Shown here: positions 11,873 to 24,763 of the stretch, piece after piece
Numbering within the stretch: position 1 is the first letter of the stretch
How the letters are laid out: the number at the start of each line of letters is the position of its first letter
From: Coniochaeta sp. PMI_546
Lineage: Eukaryota > Ascomycota > Sordariomycetes > Coniochaetales > Coniochaetaceae
DNA: 64,000 bases
Reading direction: 5' to 3'
Assembly: GCA_021432605.1 (NCBI GenBank)
Contig: MU271150.1
Span: 1,798,001 to 1,862,000, forward strand
Program-made: the position numbers and the translations under genes
The notes under the pieces: generated by a model
Seen by the model: only the letters and a program-made list of their open reading frames with translations
The model's database searches: none
What the model was told of the DNA's origin: nothing

Positions 11873-14800
11873 ATGGGTAAGTCCTTCCCTTGGACGTTGT
11901 GTAAAGTGGCAGGCTCTGCAGGGGCCAAGGTGCCAGGAAGGTGCAGCTGGGGCTACACATGGCCAATTGACAGAGCTTTGAAGGAGATAGAGCTTCCTCT
12001 CATGTAACCGGACCAACTTAACTAACGTCGTGATCCTTTCGCGTTCTAGAATTCTCCTTCGACGATCCAGCATCGGGCTCGACGTCACCCAAAGTCGGTG
12101 CGACCGACTTCCCCGGCCACCACGTCGACTCTGACGACGAGGACCTTACTGCGCACGAGCGTCAGAGTGACACAGATTCTGCAGACTCGTCGGACAACGA
12201 GAGCCATACCACCAAGGGCGGAAGTATGAAGGGCGCCGACTCGACCTCCGACGGCGGGGCTGCTGGGCATCAATCTGCTGGCAGGTCAATCGAACACGAC
12301 GCGATGCCCGACGGGATGCTGCCCCGAGACCTGCCCAAGAAGACAGCTTTCTACGACCCTGTGACGGACAGGCAGATGAGCCAGACCGACGCCAAACTGT
12401 TCTACCAGAGAAGCCAGGCCGAGACTCAAAAAGCGGGAGGGTCGTGGGCGCCGCTGGCCGAGTCGACGCAGGAGAGCCCTGTCATGTCTGCGAGTGTCTC
12501 GTCGCTTGCTAATAACGGCGCATTCGACATTGGCTCTGCTGCCATGGCAGCTTCAGCCGCTCAGAGGTTCGCATACTCTTCTCCAACAACGGTACAACCT
12601 GCTAGCGACGAGAACTTCATGAAGAGAGACCCGAGCATAGTCAACATGAGCAGTGCAGCTACCCAGGGGAACCGGAGTTATACGCAGCTTAACGAGCTAG
12701 GGAGCCTTTCCACGACGGGGTTGCCTGGAGCCCATATCGATCCAGCTGTGCAACAGCAGATGATGCTGAACACCGGGGCGGTCGCTGGCATCGGGAGCAG
12801 CACATACATGGACGCCGATCCGCACATCACATCCGAGCTGAGCACCATCTTCAAGAATATCCACAAAGTGCTGGATATCCGGCACAAGTACATACGGCTC
12901 TCTCTGCAGGGACCGAATGATAACCCGAAAGACGACCCAGGCTTCAACATCTACCCCCCGCCGCCGGAGCCCGCTTGGGCTGGGGAGCGCGAGAGTACCC
13001 TCAATGGCACACGGGCCGGGAACAGCGTAGCAAACAGTATGCAGAATAGCATGGTGTTGCCCGATGCCCAGCAAGCAACGCCGACAACTCCTGTGAAAGT
13101 AGATGATCATCAGTCAGAGAAGACTACCAAGAGACGGAAACCAGGCCAGGATATCGGAGAGGACTTCGACATGAATGATCTTCTGCCACTGCCTTCAGAG
13201 GATGAGATGACCTACCGCATGGATGACAACGGCGTCTATCAGATATATGAGAACGCGCAGGCCAGGGATGCTGATTCGCCCGTGCTTAACGTGCCGACGA
13301 TCAAGGAGTACTACGTGGATCTAGAGGACATCCTCACCATCTCGTCTGACGGGCCCAGCAAGAGCTTTGCCTTCCGGCGACTACAGTACCTCGAAGGCAA
13401 GTTCAACTTGTACACACTGTTGAACGAGTACCAAGAGACGGCCGACAGCAAGAAGGTCCCTCATCGTGATTTCTACAACGTGAGAAAGGTCGACACCCAC
13501 GTCCACCACTCTGCTTGTATGAACCAGAAGCATCTGCTGCGGTTCATCAAGAGCAAGATGAAGAAGGTGCCGGACGAAGTTGTGCTGTTCAGAGACGGCA
13601 AGCATCTCACGCTCGCGGAGGTGTTCAAGAGTATCAACTTGACAGCATACGATCTCAGTATAGACACCCTCGATATGCACGCGCACACCGACTCCTTCCA
13701 CCGCTTCGACAAGTTCAATCTAAAGTACAACCCCGTCGGCGAGTCCCGCCTACGCACCATCTTCCTGAAGACAGACAACTTCATCAAGGGCCGATACCTA
13801 GCTGAGATCACAAAAGAGGTCATCTCCGATCTCGAGTCGAGCAAATACCAGATGGTCGAATGGCGCGTCTCCATCTACGGCCGCTCCTACGACGAGTGGG
13901 ACAAGCTCGCTGCCTGGGTAGTCGACAACAAGCTCTTCTCCCACAACGTCCGGTGGCTCATTCAGATCCCCCGCCTCTACGACGTCTACAAGGCCTCCGG
14001 GCTCATGGACTCGATGGAGCCAGTGATCAAGAACGTATTCGAGCCCCTCTTCAAAGTCACCCGCGACCCATCCTCCAATCCAAAACTGCACGTCTTCCTC
14101 CAGCGCGTCATCGGCTTCGACAGCGTCGACGACGAGAGCAAGGTCGAGCGCCGGCTGTTCAAGAAGTTTCCCGTGCCCCGAGACTGGCACACCAAGCAGA
14201 ACCCGCCCTACAGCTACTGGATCTATTACCTCTTCGCCAACATGGTCAGTCTCAACCACTGGCGCAGGCAGCGCGGGTTCAACACCTTCGTGCTGCGCCC
14301 TCACTGCGGCGAGGCCGGCGACAGCGAGCATCTGGCCGCGGCGGTCCTCTGCTGCCACAGCATCAGCCACGGCCTCCTGCTCCGGAAAGTCCCGCTGCTC
14401 CAATACATCTTCTACCTCGAGCAGATCGGCATCGCCATGTCCCCGCTCTCCAACAACGCCCTCTTCCTGGCCTACGAGCGCAACCCGTTCCACCAGTACT
14501 TCAAGCGGGGGCTCAACGTGTCCCTCTCGACCGACGACCCCCTGCAGTTCGCCTTCACGAAGGAGCCGCTGATAGAGGAGTACGCGGTGGCGGCGCAGAT
14601 CTACAAACTCAGCCCGGTCGACATGTGCGAGCTGGCCAAGAACTCCGTGAAGCAGAGCGGCTACGAGTTCTCCATCAAGCAGCAGTGGCTGGGGCCCAAC
14701 TTCCACCTGCCCGGCGCCGAGGGTAACAGCATGGACAAGACCAACGTGCCCGACCGCCGCGAGGAATTCCGTTACCGGACTCTGAGGGAGGAGCAGCAGA

Positions 14801-15347
14801 TGTGAGTCCGCCCCTTCGCCCTTTCGACCCGCCCTCCTTCATCCCGTTATCTTTCACTAACCTTGTTCACCCTAGGGTCGAGCGCTACAACTCCATGACA
14901 TCCGAGATGCCCCTCTCAGAAGCCCTCTCCAAGTCCCACACCGGCGCGCCCCAGAGCGCAGCAGTCCCCAAGTCCCCTGCCCTCAGCCTCAAGACGAACA
15001 TGGTCGCCGCCCACCCGTCCCACGTCTCCCTGGCAGCGGCGGCGGCGGCGGCTAGGACAGCCCACTCCAGCCAGGTGGACACCAGCAGCCCCTACCTCGG
15101 CCCGGCGGTGACGAACGGTAGCAGCGCCGCCGCCGCCGCCAAGGACGGCGCGGGCGTGTTCGGGGCGACGGACGGGATGCGCGACCTGGCTCTCAGTGCT
15201 AACGAGCCGCGGTACTTCCCCGGCGTTGTGACGAGGGGCCATAGGAAGGATAGCAAGCGCCAGGATAGCGTGCATGAGAGTGATGAGGGGAGCGGGAAGA
15301 AGGGGAGGGCCAGGGCTGTTAGTGAGGTTGTCAAGGAGTCAAAGTAA
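11873..15347 (+). CDS. AMD1: AMP deaminase
   Basis: Three exons: 11873-11876, 12050-14801 and 14876-15347, giving 1075 residues. The first coding exon is only ATGG, followed by a GTAAGT donor; the next exon opens after branch TAACTAAC and TTCTAG, giving MEFSFDDPASGS. AMP deaminase converts AMP to IMP and ammonia in the cytosol and sets the adenylate pool. The catalytic TIM barrel fills the second half. Zinc ligands are visible in DTHVHHSACMN near residue 482, HCGEAGD near residue 752 and LSTDDPLQF near residue 826, and YNPVGESRLR is the conserved substrate-side segment. The N-terminal 320 residues are mostly disordered, and the last 160 residues, partly in exon 3, are Ala/Ser-rich. The protein is thus longer than yeast Amd1 (about 810). 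It is convergent with the chitin synthase gene. Confidence 0.96.
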
Positions 15348-15986
15348 GAAAGCTGTGTTGGGGGTTCTAAATGTGTCGGGTCATGGGTTGGTGGTGGTGG
15401 TAATTGATGGCTCTGGGACCAAGATTGTCGACAAAATTTTGTAATGAGATTGACGGACTTCTAAAGGATGATAAGACATAGAAGCGTGTACGGCGTATGC
15501 GAGCAACTTCATATCAGGTACTGGTGTTGGAGCTTTTTTGGTCAGGACCAAAAGTACGAAGCCAAAGGGATACCCTCATGCTCCGTTCTATTTAAGACGT
15601 ACCCATTTGTGGTATCAATACTACCTATCTGTTCCACGGGCAAAACTGATTTTCTCGACGACAGGTCGGAAGGATAAGATGCAAGAACAATAATGCTTAT
15701 CAGCTACCATATTAGTGCTATATCTTGTACCTTATTTACAGAACCTTCTCAACGCAATCACAAAGAGTACTGGCTAAGAACACTGCGCCATAAGCATGCC
15801 ACCCATTTCAACTTCTAAGCCCTTGGTCCCAAGGAGGCGCCAGGGAAAAAAAACCAAACACAAAAAGCCCTTGAACCCGTATCCGCACATACTACCAACG
15901 ACTCTCGCTTGCTTCTTTCTGATCGCTGCCACCGCTGATTACCAGCACCACAAATATCATCAACCTCTCCGCCATCTATACACTCT
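15348..15986. other. Convergent 3' intergenic region
   Basis: Tail-to-tail gap between AMP deaminase and chitin synthase that should hold both 3' UTRs. Nothing else is supported. Confidence 0.5.
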
Positions 15987-18900
15987 CTACTCATCCCTGA
16001 AATACCCCTCCTCGTACTCCTCCCTCTGTCCCCCATAACCGCCAGTGACATTCTCCTTGCTGCCCCAATAGTTACTCCTCAGTCTCCGCTCCCTCTCAAA
16101 CTCAGCCCACCTCTTCATCGTGATCTTGCTGCTGTCGAACTCGCCCTCGTACTCGATGCCGGCCTTCTTGGTCTTCTCGCCCGCCGTCTTGCGCGTGTCG
16201 CCCCACGAGAAGTCGTCGAACTTCCAGAAGGCGTAGGTCGGCAGGATGAAGTTCCACACCGGCAGGGAGAGGAGGTAGATGAACATCCACATGACGTAGG
16301 ACCACGAGTGCGCCGTCACCACGATGAGCACGGCGGGGAGACCGAGGATGAGACCCAGCAGGACGAGGGGGATGATTTGCGGAGGGGAGTGGATGATTGA
16401 GATGATGACTGCTGTGCGTTAGTTTCGCCTAATAGATGAGGGGAAAGTTAGAGAGCGCCGCATCAACTTACCGACGTAGAATGTGAAGGCAATAGCGGCC
16501 GGCAAGACCAGCGTACCAATCAGCTCGATGAACACAATAAATTGCATGCTGAAGCAGAAGGTGCCGCACAGATCCCGCACCATGACAAGCTCCATAAGGT
16601 TATGGACGGTCGAGTTGATCCACCTGCGGCGCTGCGACAGCAGCACGCTGAACGTCTCGGGCACCGTCGTCTTGCACACCGCCTGAGGGACGAACACCTG
16701 CTTGCGCTTGGGGAAGGTCCTCAGCATGAGCGTGGTCAGGTACCGATCCTCGCCGAGCAGCAGCAGGTTCTTCTTGTGCAGCGTGTCCACCACGTTCTCC
16801 GAGTAGTGCTCGACCACGTCCGGGTTGGCGAGGATGGGCACCCAGTAGTTCTGCGCGCCCTTGGGCGCCTTGATGCGGTACATGCAGAAACAGCCGGGGA
16901 GACAGGTGACGCCGCCAAAGACAGACTCGAAGGACTTGGACAGGTGGTGGGAGATGAAGTACTCGAAGACCTGGATCGCCGAGACCCAGCTGGCGCGCTT
17001 GTTGGCGATCTTGGTCTCGCCGCAGAGTCCCATGATATCCGGATCCTTGACCATGGCGGAGACCATGTGCGTCAGACTGTCCGGGAAGACGTTGGTGTCG
17101 GCGTCGACCATGAGCACTATCTCGTAAAAGTCGGGCGAGATGCCGGTGACCTTCCACAAGCCGTTGAACATCTCGTACTCGAGCTCCGTCATCCGCTCGT
17201 CGAACATGACCTTCTGGAGGAAGGACATGAGGATGATCTGACTATCGCGCTTGCCGCGGTTGCCGGGCTTGGACTTGACCATCTCGTCGGGCGTGCCACA
17301 CTTGACGACGACCATCATCGGCACTCTCTGCTGCTTGTCTAGCGGAATGCTGCTCTTAGCACCGTAGTCGTAGAAACCAGCGTATATCTTGGCCATGTTG
17401 TGCCGCTTCGAACCGCTTGCGACAGCCACATACGAGAAGGCCTGGACTTCCTCGGGCGGGATGGTGTGGTCCTTCATCATGCTAAGCACGATATCAGGTG
17501 TCGAGTTCGTCTCTCCCTTGCCCTTGACGATACCATCGCAAATAACGAGGATCGCCTTGTGGCTGTTGGGATAGTCAGTCATGGCAACCGAGTTCAGAGT
17601 TGTGCGGATACCTAGTTCACCCTCGGAGTAGGCTGTGACCAGACAGATGACGTGCGCTAGGGGAAATCCGAATGGAGTCCAGTCAGAAGGCGGTTGGGGC
17701 ACGACGGATTCGTGGATGAAGCCTGCAGGACCCGGGCCGTCCGTGGGACTGACGCTGCTGTTGGAGTATGGGTCCGACTTCAGGAAGCTGGTGCGGCTGT
17801 CATTGCCTTGGCGATACAGAGAGTTCGGGTGGAGGAGCTGCTGCCCCGCCGTCTGGCTGGCCATGGTCGTCGGCGCTTGCGACCTCCTGTTGGAACGCTC
17901 GGCGCCATACACAGCCGAGAATCGCGATGTCGTGGGCAAAAATGAGCTTCTCTTGCTGATGCCTGAGCCGGTTCCAGCCACGCTGCTGCCAACGTCTCCT
18001 GGCAACCTAGGCGGAGCCCGGTAGATGTCTTCCGTCCAGTCTTCAATCTGACGGTTCCGCTTCCGTTTGTCAGATGATTGAGACGTCTTCTCGGCGGCGT
18101 ACGTCTTGCTGATGAACCATTGAAAGACGATTGCCAATACAAATCTCGCCGCGACGACAGCGAGAATGAGCGCGAGGGATACATAGAGCACTACCTTGGA
18201 CGCAATGCATCCCACAGTGTCGGTGTCAACGGAGCCCACTTTGATGAGCTCCTGGAAACACTCTGCCATCTGCCTGTCCGATGTGGACTGGAAAGCGCGG
18301 GTGATATCGCGGCCGCGGATGGCCTGATTTGCAGCTGTGTTCTTGTCCCTAAGCTCTTTAAATCGAGCTGGGATCGTCACCTGGGTCTCGTTGAACCAGT
18401 TCAAGAGATCAAGATCCAGCACGTTGCCCGAGTAGACGACCAGGTTCCGCGAATTGTTCCGAATATCGTCCCAGCTGTAGTAAACGTCCGCCGCACCCGT
18501 CAGCTCAAGGTAGAATGTGTCGCGAGCTTTGGCAGTTGTATGACAAGCGTATCCAAGATAATAGGGGATGGTCAGGTTCGGCTTGGTAGATCCATCCTGA
18601 TTGAAAGGCGTACAGGGGAAGTACCAGGCCAGGTTTCCGTCAGCGTCTGATGGCACATCCGACTTCGGTGCCTTGGTGATGAGCCCCTTGCATTTTCCGT
18701 TCATGTTCTGGAACAGGAAGCTTCCGTCTTGTCCACCGTGCTTCTCCGGAAGATCGAAGAGAACGTTGGCCCCTGAACCGTCCAACCGTCGAGGAATTCC
18801 AGCCGCCGGAGGGTGGGCGGAGTTCACGAGGCTGTAAGCCGTGCCATGGAAAATCATGTAGCCCTTGTCAACCTGGTTGACCCTGAGACGAGGAGGCGGT

Positions 18901-19715
18901 GAGCCGCATACTATCTGGGTGAAGCCGAAGGTCAAGAATCCCACAAAAGTCATGATGAGCAGGATTAAACTGATGAGTCCCATCTTCTCTCTCCATGCTC
19001 TTTGTTGGGCCTTTGACACCATGCCGAAGCACTTCAGTATAACGCCAGGACACCAAAACGTCACGATCCCACAGTACACGTTCCAGAGACTGGGAGGACG
19101 TAATGCTTCCTCGACGGCTTTTTCCTTTTGTCGGCTTCCCTTGGCTTCCTTGGTGATCTTACCGGATTTGCTCATGTGCTGGCCAGACCTCCTCCTCGTG
19201 CGCCCCGACTTCTCGCGATCATGACTTATCCTCGGCGGAGTTTCTCTCAAAGGGGAAGGCTCCGATATCGTGTCTCCGTTTCCTGAGCCTGATATTTCAG
19301 TCGATACCTCCAGGTCCTCGAGTATGGGATCATTGCCGGTCGAGGACGGCAGCGTGTTCATATTCGCCGCATGTTTTCTGTAGTGATAGTTGGGGTGATC
19401 CTTGCCGATGCGATTCCTCTCGGGTCGGATCAAACTCCTCTTCCTATGGAAACCCAGTTCCGGGCTTTCCACTCGTTCTCCATGCGGCGTTGGGGATAGC
19501 GGTGCCCTCTCCGTGCTCGCACTAGGAGCCTGAAGAGTCTCGGCGCTGAACTCAGACCCGGACTGTGTACGCTGGTGAGTTATCCGCGAAGGAGTTACAG
19601 GTATGAATGCCCCTGTCTCTATGTCCGTCGATCGCTGGCGGCGTGATGGGGACGGTCGATATGCATTCCTCTGCTCGTACGACGAGGCGGCCCCTGGCCT
19701 TTCGGGTAGAGACAT
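15987..19715 (-). CDS. CHS3: Chitin synthase, class IV (Chs3-type)
   Basis: Two coding exons: 16472-19715 and 15987-16411, giving 1222 residues. The intron has donor GTAAGT and acceptor GCACAG. The enzyme polymerises UDP-GlcNAc into chitin at the plasma membrane. The order fits class IV: a disordered N-terminus of about 215 residues with basic runs, a hydrophobic segment near residue 240, a luminal region up to a second helix near residue 515, the GT2 catalytic domain, and a helical C-terminus. Catalytic hallmarks are [13 protein letters not shown] near residue 868, [10 protein letters not shown] near 986 and [13 protein letters not shown] near 1026. The length is close to yeast Chs3 (1165). 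The first in-frame ATG, giving MSLPERPG, was chosen as the start; it lies just after a likely intron in the 5' UTR. No myosin head is present, which excludes classes V and VII. The activator gene SKT5 lies divergently 5 kb away. Confidence 0.96.
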
Positions 19716-20160
19716 GGTGGTCCTGCACAGCAAAACCCGCGATAGTTAGCAGTCTATTCTTGCATGTAGACGTCGGCCGGTCCAGGAAGAATATCACTGC
19801 ACCCTTGTCTGTAAAGAGCAAGAGAATCTTGTTGACGGAGCAAAAGCTGTCGATGTTCGAGGAGAATAAACAAACTGAAGTACAAGCAAAGGACCAAAAC
19901 AACGGAGACTCTGTGCAGACCAAAACTTTGGCCTGACCAAGAGGCTTGACGATTGGGCGTCTTGTGGGTAGAGACTTGTTTTGGAAAGACTTACAAGGCC
20001 GAATCTCCTTGCCAAACAGAGGGATGATGATGTTATGGCAGGAAGCCGTCGCAGGGCAAGAATCCGGGATGGAGGTATACAAGGGATGATCCCTGCTATA
20101 GTCGAGGGGTTGTTCAGGAGACGGCCGCCCAGGGCGCCGACAGGTGCAGTGCAGCTGACA
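19716..20160 (-). other. Leader of the chitin synthase gene with a probable 5' UTR intron
   Basis: On the minus strand a donor GTAAGT starts at 19994, a branch sequence GCTAAC lies near 19745-19750, and a TGTGCAG acceptor ends at 19723, eight bases before the start codon. The implied intron of 272 bases (19723-19994) lies wholly in the 5' UTR. It is longer than the coding introns, as is common for leader introns. No transcript data are available to confirm it. Confidence 0.6.
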
Positions 20161-20909
20161 ATTGCCAACGTCTCTTGCTCAGTCCACTTCAGTCTCTAGT
20201 GGCGTTATAGGGGCTACCCACTGGAAAGCAGTCCTGTAGCCAGACGAGACTGTCGCTAGAATAGCACAAGAGTAGCGCCCGGGATGGATCAGTGAAGTTG
20301 CATCTGTGCCGGGGCAAGACTGCGGCGTGGATCGAGACGGATGTTTACACTGCTTTGTCCGAGCGGATCGGGCTGGGCTGCAGCTGTGGTTTCAAGAGCA
20401 ACAAACGAAAACGAAAGGCGGCGGCTGTTGCTGAGGATGGATCGAAGGATGGATCGATCGAGCGGAACGAATGACAGGCCCGAGTTTCGTCTCTGGGCGG
20501 GGAAAGAAAGCCAACGAGCAGGATGGAATGCACTGTAAAGGAAAATCCAGGAAAAATATCTGAACAAGGTGAACGAATGAACTCTCAACCAACAAAGACG
20601 ATGAACGATGGAAATTCGATGATCGATTGCGACAGCTCTCCACACGATGCGAAGCGTTTGCTTGAACAGTGGACACGTGAAAAATGCTCATTCTCCTTTT
20701 TCATCTTGGACCGGTCTAAATCCAGAATGCTCCGCGCATCACGAGAAAAATTGAAGGCGGCAATCGTGCTGGGGGTTGCGAGTTTGCTAGGGCCATTGCA
20801 TACATACATACGTGTAGTAGAGGTTCAAGTACCCGCTACCTCACCGAGACGTGTGGCTTTCCCAACATGCCAGGGGGTGGGCCGGCACTTCGATATTAGC
20901 CAAGTAGCT

Positions 20910-20939
20910 GCTATCTCAGCTGCGGCTATCTCGGCTGCC
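20910..20939. repeat. Tandem 15-base duplication
   Basis: GCTATCTCAGCTGCG is followed directly by GCTATCTCGGCTGCC, 13 of 15 bases identical. It sits about 1.2 kb upstream of the chitin synthase start. It is probably a local replication slip. Confidence 0.5.
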
Positions 20940-23900
20940 ATCGAGATAGAGGCGACTTGGCCAGCATCACACCCACGGACTCTAGAGGCTGTTGGCACAG
21001 CGACTTAAATCTGGGGAAAGGAGCCAGGGACCACTTAGTTACTTGTGCCCTCCATGAGCAAATCGATCCATTTCCATTTCGAGCGACGGACCTCGTGTTG
21101 GTGCTGACTGACGACATAGCTGCATTTTTAGCTCAACATCAATTTTGGTGGACTCACGCCCCCAGCAACCATCTCCTGTCGCGACTGCGATACCTTACAA
21201 AAGACGTTCCTCTACATGTGCATCTGTGTAACAGATAGCTCAAGGTACCACAGTGCGGAACTTACCACTATTTGTTATGCATGATTATACACGTGTACAT
21301 AATGCTTCACCAAAAGTACTGGGTTGGCAGTTGTTAGCACGATTATGTCCGTGCATTCCAAAAGACCGGAGGGAGACCATTACTTCCCGTCCGTGATCGT
21401 GACTCCTTCCCTTTGCTTCTGGAAGTAAGAGACCATGGATTTGCCCCGGTGATCGCAAGGAAAATGTTCAGACGAAGAAATGGCCACAAGAATATGTCGT
21501 TCCGCCGTCGTCAGATCGATCCATGTTACAGAAGCGCGGGGCTAATTGAGCCTCTCGCGCCGTCCCACCAATCTGATGCGCCACAGCCGATATATTGATG
21601 TCCCATATCCCTCTCGTGTATTTTGCCATGAGACAACTGACTCTTCAGCATCCCTTCGGCATCCCTTCCGCCAAGGCGCAATAGAAGGCTTCCGCTATCG
21701 ACACTTTGTCGAGTGTTTTCCCCGGGACTGGAAAGCTAGCTGCCAGAATTTCCCGTTCTGGGCCGTTTCACAAGCAATGAGGCTATATGTTGTGTCCCAG
21801 AGGAAACCCACAGTAGCTCCCCTCCTCAGCCTCTCTAGACTCTGAGGTCTTCGAGATGAAGCTTTCCAGCTCCTGGAGATCGTCAGGAACGGGGTCGAAT
21901 TTCCAGGAGGCTGTCGGCGTGGTTCCTGGCTCGACATACCAGTGCCGCGAAACAGATGCAGTAGAACTCTTCTCCTGTCGATGAATCTCCTGTTCCGGAC
22001 ATGTTTGCAAACGACAGTTCATACCTCAGACCGGGCATCGGTTCTTCCTTCAGATGAAGGATAAGCTCGATCGGCGACGATGTACATTACCGTCAGCTCC
22101 TGAATACCTGGTCACCTCCCCCCTCCATGACGTTGCGAAGGTTTCAGCGCCATGGAGAGACATGTCTAGCTATGTGCTTCGTGTTGGACCTCGAGAATTC
22201 CAGTGAAGCTTGGCGGAGGTCGATCGGGGCTGCCCGGGTTACTACACTAGAGACAGCAGGCACAGCCGATTGAACATGATCGTCTCCTGTATTGATGATG
22301 TTCGCCGGAGTTGAGTTCCTCATGCACTCCCTACCGTCACTTCTGTAACCAGATCCTTGCCGTTGACGTTCTTTGAGCACAGTAAGGATAGGTAGTCTAG
22401 TCTAGAAGTCTACTCTCTCATCATAAGCATACAGCAAGGCTATCACAAATTAGTGACTCTAGACTCACAGGGTGTGGTTCTAGGGTCAAGGTTGGACTGT
22501 CGTGACCTACAAGGTCTGCAGGGAGCAGCTCTCTACCCGTACACGTTGCATCCTTCCCTCATCAGGCCTGAAGATCCTGAGAGGTGGAGTCTTGAACCCC
22601 TATTTTGTGGCAGGCCGTGCAGATTCAGATGGAGAATCAATCTTTCCACACGTATACATAGTAGCCTGGCTAAACGAGATTTTTTGTCAACGCAGTTGAA
22701 TTGTTGACGGTGGCGCTCAAGGCGATGAGGATAGGATCACTTGGTACGAGGAGACGGCCGTACGTGCCCGGACTTTGGTGCATCCTGGTAAGCCGTAAGA
22801 TCCGTATCCTTCGGATCTTGGTACGGACTCGAGGTCGCAGTTTGCTTAACCTCAGACGTAGTCCTCCCATTTGGAAAGTTATGCCACACTAGTACCAAGC
22901 TTTCAAGAGCCACAACAACGTTGCTAGTGTGGAAGCAAGAAGATTGGGCATTGGCCGGCATATCATGGCTTGTCTGGGTGAAACAGTCTCGACGCTGTAT
23001 ATGGTCCAAGACCGCTAAGACGAGCTGGTTGGCTCCCTTTAGCGATGAAGTCATTGCATTCCTCAAGGTGGCTATATGCGCACACATTATATGCACCTAC
23101 CGGCAGTGCATATATTGCCCGCCCTTCCAAGATTGATTGGGCTTGGTAGCAGTGACCAAGCCAGGTTCGATATGAGAAGTGCCAGCTTGTTGATACCTCC
23201 CGAAACAGACAAGAGGAAACGAAGGGGCAGATCGAAGGGGGCAGATCTGGAAACACATTGCAGCCAGAAGAAGCTTGATCCTGAAGGGTCATGGGCTGGA
23301 AAGGATATCGGCACCTGCTAGCGCGCACACAGACCGAGTCGCTGACGACCGTATTCGACAGCACAGCCCAGCCTGAGAAACAAGTAGCAAGGGGTGTTCG
23401 CTCGTCGCCAATGTCGCATGTAATGTCGCCATGGCTCGTCTCTGCTGATTTGTCGCTGCTTCTCCCACTGACTGGCAGCCTCGGCCACGTTCTTGAATCC
23501 TAGACGTCTAGTCGATGTGGACGGACAGTTCCTGCAGCGCGAGACGCCGGGGTGGTAGGTACTGCGGGTGTTGCAGCCTGCAGGATACGACATGAAGAAG
23601 AGGCGTTGGCTCACTCCAGTGTACGCTAAAATAATACCGTTACCATCTCAATATGGTGGCGTAGGGGCTGCGAAGGCTAGCGCCATATTGTGCGAATCTA
23701 CGCAGGCTACCTTACCACAGTAGTGCAAGTGCGTGCGACCTGGTGACTTTCTGTGGAGCCGGGGTGCATCTTCACCAGGAAGACTGTTGGCCTGCGTTCC
23801 TTCCCAACATTAGTTTTACCTGGAGATGAGCTTCAGTTCAAGTTGCAGACGAGGCCACAAAAGACGAGGTGCGAGTTCAAGTAAAACGCTCAACTAGCCG

Positions 23901-24564
23901 CACTTTCTGCTTGAGCAATAAGGCTGATCTTTGCACTTCTACACGTCTACACGTCTAGCTGGTGCCGTCATCCCTCGCCTGTTTTCAGTGGATTCGGTCC
24001 AGCCCGGCAAGCAGGAAGGGTCCCCTGAAAACTTGGCTTGAACTGGCTTGGAATAGCTGACGCCGCCCCCTGTTTATTACATAACCGGAAGTGCAGTCAC
24101 TCGACCCAGGCCCTTGTCATAGCTGTTGGTACCTTATAATGTGACGGCCCATCCACATTGCGCGCTGCAAAATCGGTCCGTGATGCAAGTCACTTTTGCT
24201 GTCCAGTGTCCCGCCTTTCTGTTGCACCTTCGATCCGGCCGGACGCTCGCTGTGTTTTGCCAAGCAGGAGAACAACCTCACTTCTTCTCGTTTCGTCGGT
24301 CCTTCGTTGCGTCTTCGGAGCAGTATTGATCATTGTTCTTTTCACCATCGCTTCTCAACCTGTTGCTTCAAAAGACCAGTCATTGTGATTCACTATTGCG
24401 CTTCACAATCTTCCTCGTAATCATTGACATATCCCTTGTCACCCGACCCTCCCGGTGGCCCTTGTTCGCAACGTCGTTCGTTACCCGCACCGATCCCTTG
24501 GACAAGAACCCCTTTCTTGGTAGTCTGGGCTGTCGGGACTTTTGCTTTGGACCGAAGGACTGGA

Positions 24565-24623
24565 ATGCGCTTGGAATAACAGGAAAATACTAGATGCACT
24601 CGCAAGCAACCCGGCAACAATAG
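24565..24623 (+). promoter_or_regulatory. Two short upstream ORFs before SKT5
   Basis: Two ATG-initiated mini-frames lie within 200 bases of the SKT5 start: 24565-24579 (MRLE) and 24594-24623 (MHSQATRQQ). No further ATG occurs before the main start at 24764. If the transcript begins upstream of 24565, both would be met first by scanning ribosomes and could damp translation. The transcription start is unknown, so this is inference. Confidence 0.35.
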
Positions 24624-24763
24624 CGTTCATCTCTTTGCCTGCAGCCGCAGTTTCCTTCAGAACACAACCGCGATCGGCTGCAGGAACCAACTTTGGTACT
24701 CACCTGGAGGATCGAGGAATATCGGGCTGAGAAGAATCGGTTCCCATACTACCACCGGCCCCA

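Larger units (their letters stand above)
20161..24763. other. Long gene-free spacer between chitin synthase and SKT5
   Basis: About 4.6 kb without a supported gene, between two divergently transcribed genes of the same pathway. All open frames are short, overlap each other on both strands and lack conserved motifs. The last 550 bases are C/T-rich and would be the SKT5 promoter and leader. A non-coding transcript or long upstream control region is possible, but nothing in the bases proves either. Confidence 0.5.

Noticed and set aside
13798-14726. Frames of about 290-300 codons on both strands over the AMP deaminase catalytic domain.
   Set aside because: They overlap an unmistakable conserved enzyme and have skewed Arg/Ala/Pro or Val/Glu composition from third-position GC bias.
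16542-17342. A 266-codon plus-strand frame.
   Set aside because: It lies fully opposite the catalytic domain of chitin synthase and is low-complexity Asp/Val/Leu-rich, as expected of the complement of a GC-biased coding strand.
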